From positions 12,514,501 through 12,578,500 of the forward strand of contig CANTUQ010000043.1 of NCBI GenBank assembly GCA_947683425.1: a stretch of DNA of 64,000 bases, written 5' to 3'. A program made the position numbers and the translations under genes. The DNA is from Excoecaria cochinchinensis (taxonomy: Eukaryota > Streptophyta > Magnoliopsida > Malpighiales > Euphorbiaceae). The notes under the pieces are model-generated. The model ran no database searches, had not been told where the DNA came from, and saw only the letters and a list, made by a program, of their open reading frames with translations. Below are positions 57,660 to 64,000 of this stretch, piece after piece. Every line of letters starts with the position of its first letter. Within the stretch, counting starts at the first letter, position 1.

Positions 57660-58580
57660 AAGAGGTAAAACACGGCCATGGTAAGATCATCCACTACCAT
57701 AGAATTGTTTCTTAGTAAATTACGGCAGTGGAGATGTCATCCACGGCCGTGGAATTCCCTTTTATCCATTTTTGTATCTCTGTGTTTGAAAACACAACAA
57801 TGTTTTAAGGGAGAGCCAAAACACGGACATAAAAGATGTTTCTATGGCCGTGTTTTAGCCCAATGTTGCCCTATTCTCATTTTCTCTATCTATAAATTGA
57901 GAGAGAAACCTAGTGCTTAAGGATCTGAATTTTTTGAATAACATTTCCAGCAACCAAAACACTATTTTCTCCAAATATTTTTTTTTCTAAAACTCTTGAA
58001 CTAGGACTAGCTTTGATTCTTGCAATCTAAAAAATCACAATTTTGAAGGTGATTAAACTAGGTTTTTCATAGTTCTTTCTTCATTCTTTTTCGTCTTAAT
58101 TCTATAATTTTCATATATATTTTATTAAAATTGTCTTTATGCTATATTTTCTCTCTTTTGGTGATTAAATAATGATCCCGAGGATCAATCAATTTTATAT
58201 TCCATTTTTTGTATTTAATTTCAGTTCTTTAATTTTTTTTATTTATTTTTCTAAATTTTATTTATATTGTCATCTTTTGAATCCGCCAATTGTGTCTTGA
58301 AATTCACACAAATCTCAATGATTGAATTTATCCATTAGAGATTGAACTTTTAAGATCCGTTATAAACGATGTAAAATAAGGTGATTCATTTAGTTCTTTC
58401 CTCTATTATTTTTATTTACTGTTGTTTTTATTTTTTTTCATAATCCTCATAGATGCAGGATCGAATTTAATCTGTAGAAATTAGTCACTTGATTCGTATT
58501 GTGGATTGATATTTAATGGTGTTTTGAGGCGTCAGTGGCGCTTAAAGCTGCCTCTAGTAAATTTGGCACCAACTTCCATA
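57660..58580 (+). mobile_element. LTR-like fragment with CACGGCC dyads
   Basis: At 57668-57860, words such as AACACGGCCATGG, CCACTACCATAG, ACGGCAGTGGA, CCACGGCCGTGGA, AACACGGACAT and ATGGCCGTGTTTTA alternate with their near complements, like the dyad arrays of the LTRs elsewhere in this window. A TATA-like CTATAAATTGAGAGAG (57888) and a long leader follow. Ends and target duplication were not found. Confidence 0.4.
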
Positions 58581-58619
58581 TTGTGCCAATTTTTGCATTG
58601 TATTAGCAGTTAAAAAACT

Positions 58620-58905
58620 GGGATAATGGTCAAATTTGTTTATAAAGCATTGAAAATAATAGAAATTTTCCCTAAGAGCTTTCTTTTTTTAAAAAAAATA
58701 TGCCGTTAAAGTACTGATGGAAAATATGAACCTTCTTATCGACAAAAAATATGAAAAAAGTTCCATATTTGTCAATCAAAGTATTAAAGTGGCGAAATTA
58801 TATACTATTTTTAATACTTTAGGGGCATTTTTTTGAAAATAATAAAATTTAAAAATTTGCACTTTTTTCAATATTTTAGAAGCAAATTTGACAATCATCC
58901 CTTGA
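58620..58905. repeat. Fold-back MITE
   Basis: GGGATAATGGTCAAATTTGT (left) pairs with ACAATCATCCC preceded by CAAATTTG on the right. Similarity continues inward through GCATTGAAAATAAT/AATATTTTA and CTTTA(A/G)GGGCAT. Probably the same broad family as 24081-24461. Confidence 0.5.
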
Positions 58906-59413
58906 AAAAGCCCTAAAAATTTGGCACCAAAAACAATTTCCATTGTTGTGAAAGTTTGTGCATTTTAAAGACAGGTAAAAGTTAACATCGTCTTTAAAAA
59001 ATTTGGTGTCGATTGAGTTTCTTCTTAAATATTTGTTGTTTTTGGAGGATACTATTACTTAACAATGTTCACCAATTGAGTTTCTTCTTAATAAGTTATG
59101 AGATGTCAAAACCTAAATGAGGCCGGTTGGCAGTTAGTGTGTGAGCCAATTGGATTTGCAAGGCTTTGTTCCTACAATAAGACGTGCCCGATCGAACTAG
59201 GCATAACTACTCTAAAGCTTAAGTTAGTAGAGCTTTTAGAGAGAGAAAGTAGTGAGAGAGAGTCTTGAGATTTCTCATGTTACTTGGGTCTATAGTTACT
59301 AGGGGTACTTATAAAAGATTGTAAAATCCACTTGAGTGGTCTCCTATGGTGTCAGGTAGGTAGGCGGTGTTATGATAGGGAGCAGGTAGGAGTGGGCTGT
59401 GGCGTGTATTAGT

Positions 59414-59443
59414 GGACTAACAGGGGGAGCGCCCTGTTAGTCC
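59414..59443. repeat. Perfect 12-bp hairpin
   Basis: GGACTAACAGGG, a 6-base loop, then CCCTGTTAGTCC. It is the strongest isolated stem-loop seen in the window. No T run follows, so it is not a simple terminator. Confidence 0.9.
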
Positions 59444-59898
59444 GATTGTACGTGTAGTGCCGCTAGCTCCTTGGTGCCTTGGGCGTCCACTTGCTATACA
59501 ATGGGCTTTTGGCCTTTGTTTGGGCCCTTGGCCTTTATTGGTCTTTGGGTTGGGATTTACTCAGGCCCAGTTTGATAATGGGTATTATCATTTGTACCCC
59601 TCAAAGGATCCCATCGGATCAGAAGGGAAAGAGTTTGTCTTTTTGCTTTCTAAACCGTTGAGTTGATTCATTGAATCTGGACGTTTCGTCCACTGCGCTC
59701 ATTAATGGCGTCACTTCATCTTCGGATCGGTCAGCAGTCAGTGCATTTAATAGCAGACATTTTGTCAAATGCGCTCATTACTGCAATGCTTCATTCTTTT
59801 GGTTAAAAAATGCTTCGGTTCTTAGGTCAATTGTTCATGGGTTGCCATGTGGCTATCTCGGATTTAATGCTTGACTTGATGAGGAAGTTTTATTTTTC

Positions 59899-59906
59899 TA
59901 TAAATA
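59899..59906 (+). promoter_or_regulatory. TATA box
   Basis: TATAAATA in the context TTTCTATAAATAGG, with a CT-rich leader starting about 35 bases later (CTTCAAAGCTCAGAGCC). Confidence 0.5.
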
Positions 59907-60119
59907 GGTAACTTTCCTCTTTTTCCTATTTCTTCAAAGCTCAGAGCCTTTGTTTCTCTTGAACTTCTTATTCATCTTCTATTTTTCTTTTCCCATTCTT
60001 TAAAATTTTGAGATTTCTTCGAATTTCTTTTCATTCTTAGCAATTAAGTGAATTCTTGATAGTGTTTGTCCACTTCTGACTTGGAATCCTGACTTTGAAC
60101 AAGGGTCGCGAGGGCAATA

Positions 60120-60647
60120 TGTTTAACATCCCTTATACCCCTTTCGGAGAATAAGAGAGTGCAGCAGAATAAAGCACAAGTCCAACAATCAGAGATATAA
60201 AATTTTATCATTTCTTTAAACTATACAAATAGCTTTAACAGAAGTCATATTAATTTACATTACCAAAAGATATTTCAGTAATGTACATGTTTGGATATAT
60301 ATATATATATAATTACAAGCCAAAAGATATTAGATACAAAGCTTATATCAAAAGTAAATCCTACATATGAGTTCTTCTACGGGTGTCTTGGCCTTGGCTA
60401 ATGCAAGATGTCCTTGGCACTAGCTTTATCTTCAGTACCTACACAGATAGAACACTCGTGCTAAGCGTAAAGCTTAGTGGGAAAATAGCATGAAATGGAC
60501 AATTACTCACAGCAGTCATCAAAACCATGCACACATGATGAATAAGCAAACACAGATCATAAACAGATACTTAATGCATAATCATAACCTCAATATAAAC
60601 AGGATAGAACATAAAAACGTATATATATATTTTGCGAGCGCATCACA
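60120..60647 (-). mobile_element. 3' part of a chromovirus-like LTR, reverse orientation
   Basis: On the minus strand, CCCACTAAGCtttaCGCTTAGCACGAG...GTGTAGGT (about 60435-60480) reproduces the double-hairpin signature. The LTR would end GGGATGTTAAACA at 60120. It is cut off at 60647 by the insertion of the next solo LTR. Confidence 0.6.
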
Positions 60648-61895
60648 TATAATACCCCAAAGTATACCCTAGTCGGATTAAGTGTCAATTGCATGTTAGG
60701 GTGTTAATGAGATTGGATTAAGTGAGTAATTAATGGGCCAAGGGTGTAATTGAAAAAGGAAAAGTTGCAATTAAAGGACAGAATTATTATGAGGGACTAA
60801 ATGGATAAATGTCATGGAGTGAGGTGCAAATTTGGAGTGGCTGGAAAGTGGAATCCACGTGTGGCTTCTTCCTTGAGACAGCCAACCCACTTGCATGCAA
60901 TTTAAGAATATGAAAAGGCAGAATTGGGTTTGGTAATTCATTTTTGGGAAATCCGGCCATCTCTCTCTCCATTTTCTGAAATTCATCTCTCTCTTTTCAT
61001 TGAGTTTAACTTGGTTTCTTAATGCTTGAATCTGGAATTTGATTGCATGTGTATTGGTTTGAAGAGTTGAACCAAGAAGGTAAGTGGATTGTTAGTTTAT
61101 GAGTATCTCTTCTTCTACTCCCTTTCTTTGAGTTGGATTTGGATTGAATTTTGAGTATGGACTAAGAGAGAGTTTATGTTTGAATTTTGTGTAAGATTTG
61201 GACAATAGGAAAGAAAAAGGAAAGGAGAAACTTTAGTTGGGTAAATAGTGGCCAGCACCTGCATTTTGAGGTTTGGGATATATGTGTTCTTACGTGTTCT
61301 TATGTTGATTTTATTTGAGTATATGTGATGGATAGTTGACTTTGATGTGTAATTGATGCATGATTATGTGTTAATTGATAGAGGTGTACTTGAAGTGTAC
61401 ACATGATGTGGGATGAGTATTGAACAAAATCCATGAGCATATTAAGTGAATAAGCATGAAAAGTATGAACCCTAGTGTTAGGGAAAATTCTGCTTATAGC
61501 TTACTAGACCTCCGTATAGTATTTCAGGCATAACTGGAGTTTAAGAACTCCAAATTGAGTTTTTATTGCTTCATTGGAACCATGACTTCCATACCTATAA
61601 ATTTTACAGAAATGACTATGAGCTAATTCTAGCTCTAAGACCCCTAAAAATAGCACAAACAGACGTGTCTCTACCTTGTAGGGTTCACAGGAACAGTCTA
61701 TATTGTTTAATTCATATCTGATGTTTTACAAATCCAATTGACCTAAAACGTGTCCCATTTGAAAGATAATATATATAGGAACAAATGTTGTGAAGGGATC
61801 TTTCCCTAAAATTTAGTGTAAGACATCCGTTTGGGCTGTACAAAATTGTGGTGTGGACCAGTCTTGAAAGTTAGCTTCTGTTTTGCTTAATTTAG

Positions 61896-62005
61896 TATGT
61901 CACGGTGGCAACCAATTCATTACCACCATGACCAATGCCTAGAGAGGGCATAATTTCATGTAAATGGACCTCACGGTGACAACCAAGTGGTTACCACCGT
62001 GACCC
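61896..62005. repeat. Two CG dyads in the solo LTR
   Basis: TGTCACGGTGGCAACC...TTACCACCATGACC and CTCACGGTGACAACC...GGTTACCACCGTGACC. They share the outer CACGGTG/CACCGTG arms with the repeats at 32840, but have a different inner sequence. Confidence 0.8.
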
Positions 62006-62196
62006 CTCCCTGTTTTGTCTATTTAGGGTGTTTTTCTTCCCGAAATGCACCCAAACTTCACCATGAGTTCCCATGACTTGTCCAATACATATTTATCAAT
62101 GTAAGATGAGTATCTTAAGCATGATGAATTATGCATACTAATATATATATAAATATGTATGAGCTATAGGTATTCTAAGTGTGATGAATTAAGTAT

Positions 62197-62290
62197 GTGA
62201 ATGCGAATATGATAAATCATGAATGCGAATATGATAAATCGTGAATGCGAATGCTATAGTTTTGAATGCGAATATGTATAGTCTTGATTA
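62197..62290 (+). repeat. ~22-bp minisatellite
   Basis: GTGAATGCGAATATGATAAAT repeated about four times with increasing divergence. GAATGCG words continue to about 62345. Confidence 0.75.
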
Positions 62291-62699
62291 TGAATGCGTA
62301 CAACAAGAATGTGAAGGTGTATAAGTGTAAATGTGAATGCGTATAACCATGAACGTGCTAATGAGTATATATGAGTATATCCATGTGTAAATTAAGTATG
62401 ATAAATCATGAATGATGATGCGTATTAACAAGCATATATTTTAAATATCTTGAGCACGGTGAACCATGTATGCAATGATATGCATATAGAGTTACATGTG
62501 AATGAGTTTAGAATGACATGTATGTATGCATAGTAAGATATGAAGTAGATTACATGACTAGCATGGGTTTAAGTAAATGTATATGAATGACCATACATGT
62601 TTTGATATGGGATAATGGTTATAAGCCTTAGATGCTCATACAAGTGGATAGATAGGCATGCTTATAAAGGGTTAGATGATTTGTAGCTGCTAGATGTTT

Positions 62700-62842
62700 A
62701 GCACTGACGGGTGTCTATATGTTTGGCATCGACGGATGTCTAGATGTTGATACTTAAAGTATCTAGATGTTTGGGACTACGGTCTCTAGATGGCTTGAGA
62801 CTATGGTCTCTAGATGTTTTGGTACCAATACTTGGTATCTAC
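62700..62842 (+). repeat. Hairpin ladder C
   Basis: Successive stems include GACGGGTGTC, GGCATCgacGGATGTC, GATACTTaAAGTATC, GAGACtatgGTCTC and GGTACCaatacttGGTATC, separated by the repeated word TAGATGTTT. Confidence 0.8.
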
Positions 62843-63380
62843 ATGTACCCGTATCCACTTATGTTATGACAATGGGCTAAATGTAAAATGTAAAAGTATA
62901 TGAATTGATGTTAAATGTACAAGAGATGATATTGTTATATGTATAAGAAATGATGTCTATATGTACAAGAGATGTATAAATGTTAAAAAGCTATAGTACA
63001 TGGCTAGAGAAGTATATGGCTATCGTATATCTGAAACGTTTATATGAGCTTACATGTATATGAGAAGTTACTATTTGTACAAGATATGCTACAAGTATGC
63101 TTTTACGCTTATATGTATATAAATGGACATGATATGCAATGACATGACATTATATGTTACATGAGCTGATAATTAGAGTTAGAAGAACATGAACATGATA
63201 TAGGTTACATGAGATTAGTAGATATGTTATATAGCAAAATGACTATATGTTTGGTATGTTACAAGTATGATAAATGCTTATATCCTTATATGCTCATAGA
63301 TGATTGGCATATCGTCTAATGATATGCTTGATGATTATGCTTGTGACTTCGTTAGAAGTCTTTTATTTTTGATATCCCCA

Positions 63381-63420
63381 CTAAGCGTTATCGCTTAGCA
63401 CGGGTGTTTTCCCGTGTAGG
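63381..63420 (+). other. Conserved double hairpin and GTAGGT box
   Basis: CTAAGCGttatCGCTTAG (63381-63398), then CACGGGtgttttCCCGTG (63399-63416) and TAGGT. Same signature as at 16994 and 33950. Confidence 0.8.
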
Positions 63421-63808
63421 TTTACAGGTTCGGAGGGTTACACATCTGCAAGGTCAAGGCCACTAGGTGTATAAGATGGAGTTTTGTATATGGCATAGTT
63501 TTGTATACATGTTCTAGAGTTTTTGGTATAGCTTGGCATATGTAAATGTAAAGCGACTTTTGTATAGGACATGTATATGGCAAAGCAAAGTGTATTTTGT
63601 ATACGGTATATAAATGTAAAGTAAATGTTATAATGTAAAAGAACATATTCATTTTGAATATATAAATGAATATTGTTATATTAAAGACCATTTTTTCGCT
63701 GCTTGTGATTGTATGATTTTATTTTGGCTTTTGCATGACTGTTTGTATGTGTATGAGTGCGTAGCGACTCCGATATCCTCCTAAGGGGTATTGGGGCGCT
63801 ACATCTCA

Positions 63809-64000
63809 GATTATAGATAACTTGTACTTAATAACATAAAGTTGCTGCATTATTTCTAAGGAAGGGGATAATGGGAAAATACTGAACAGGGGCACCCAAA
63901 GGTATAATATATTTTAATTATAGTATTTCTCTCTTTTGCAATGAATGATGACCCAAACGGGGTCTATAGGACATAACGGGGGTTGCAGCAATTAGAGTCC
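63809..64000. other. Unassigned right edge
   Basis: No feature can be supported in the last ~190 bases. Confidence 0.5.

Larger units (their letters stand above)
58906..60117 (+). other. LTR- or promoter-like region without coding sequence
   Basis: Contains a repeated TGCGCTCATTA(A/C)TG word (59695 and 59770), a strong hairpin (59414-59443) and a TATA box (59899) followed by a pyrimidine-rich leader. This is typical of an LTR promoter, but ends could not be defined. Two overlapping short frames near 59457-59666 are probably chance. Confidence 0.35.
60648..63803 (+). mobile_element. Chromovirus-like solo LTR, 3.2 kb
   Basis: Starts TATAATACCCC (apparently an eroded TGT.AC.CCCC start) and ends GGGGCGCTACA. 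The flanks TCACA (60643-60647) and TCTCA (63804-63808) match at four of five positions. The internal order matches the LTRs at 12848 and 31863: a U3 block with GTGGCTTCTTCCTTGAG and TTGCATGCAA (60860-60905), two CG dyads (61896-62005), GGCATGC, a hairpin ladder (62700-62842) and a double hairpin with GTGTAGGT (63381-63420). No internal domain or second LTR. A weak minus-strand frame near 63422-63691 is chance. Confidence 0.7.

Noticed and set aside
59457..59666. Trp/Gly/Leu-rich frame MPLAPWCLGRPL...
   Set aside because: Two overlapping frames are equally open, and there is no recognisable domain. The region looks like an LTR or promoter.
63422..63691. 89-residue minus-strand frame
   Set aside because: Low-complexity Ile/Tyr/Phe-rich translation of AT-rich LTR sequence with no domain.

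Overview
This is nuclear DNA from a flowering plant, most likely a eudicot. It is AT-rich, its two host genes are of plant type (a spliced NPF/PTR transporter and an intronless matrix metalloproteinase), and most of the rest is plant transposons: CACTA, hAT, MULE, Stowaway, fold-back MITEs and Ty3/gypsy elements. I cannot name the species from the sequence. No tRNA, rRNA, CRISPR array or prokaryotic-style operon was seen.

Layout. Positions 1-746 are the end of a CACTA element that runs off the left edge. A decayed RNase H-like fragment follows at about 1.5 kb. The two apparently intact host genes face each other: the four-exon NPF transporter (2294-4798, +) and the metalloproteinase (5310-6230, -). 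From 6.3 to 11.9 kb there is AT-rich DNA with a fold-back element, an internally deleted hAT element with recognisable ends (8154-9589), two long AT microsatellites and a second fold-back element. Positions 11927-23939 are one Mutator-like element (MULE) with a perfect 9-bp target duplication. It carries a truncated transposase on + and a decayed plant-mobile-domain (MAIN-like) gene on -. A gypsy-type solo LTR (12848-17461) sits inside the MULE, and a second solo LTR (13960-16301) sits inside that one; each has a perfect 5-bp target duplication.

From 24 to 31.9 kb come MITEs with a local tandem duplication, a GRF zinc-finger pseudogene, LTR fragments, and a second MULE transposase (minus strand) split by another solo LTR (29850-31118). 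Positions 31863-41538 are a young, structurally complete chromovirus-type Ty3/gypsy element (TSD CAGTG, near-identical LTRs, gag-pol in one frame broken by four stop codons). From 41.5 to 56.8 kb lies an older LTR-like region broken up by an Athila-type element (44013-54853, 3' LTR cut short) and by a related solo LTR (54964-56313, TSD GTTGT). From 57 to 64 kb there are further LTR-like pieces and a 3.2-kb solo LTR (60648-63803).

The most interesting signal is not a gene. Several LTRs that otherwise differ in sequence share an internal plan. First comes an array of CG-containing, self-complementary repeats. Then comes a run of different short hairpins, each stem having its own sequence. In the chromovirus-like LTRs this ends in a conserved double hairpin (CTAAGCG/CGCTTAG, then CACGG/CCGTG) followed by a GCAGGT or GTAGGT box. 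Because stems are kept while sequences change, the fold itself may be under selection.
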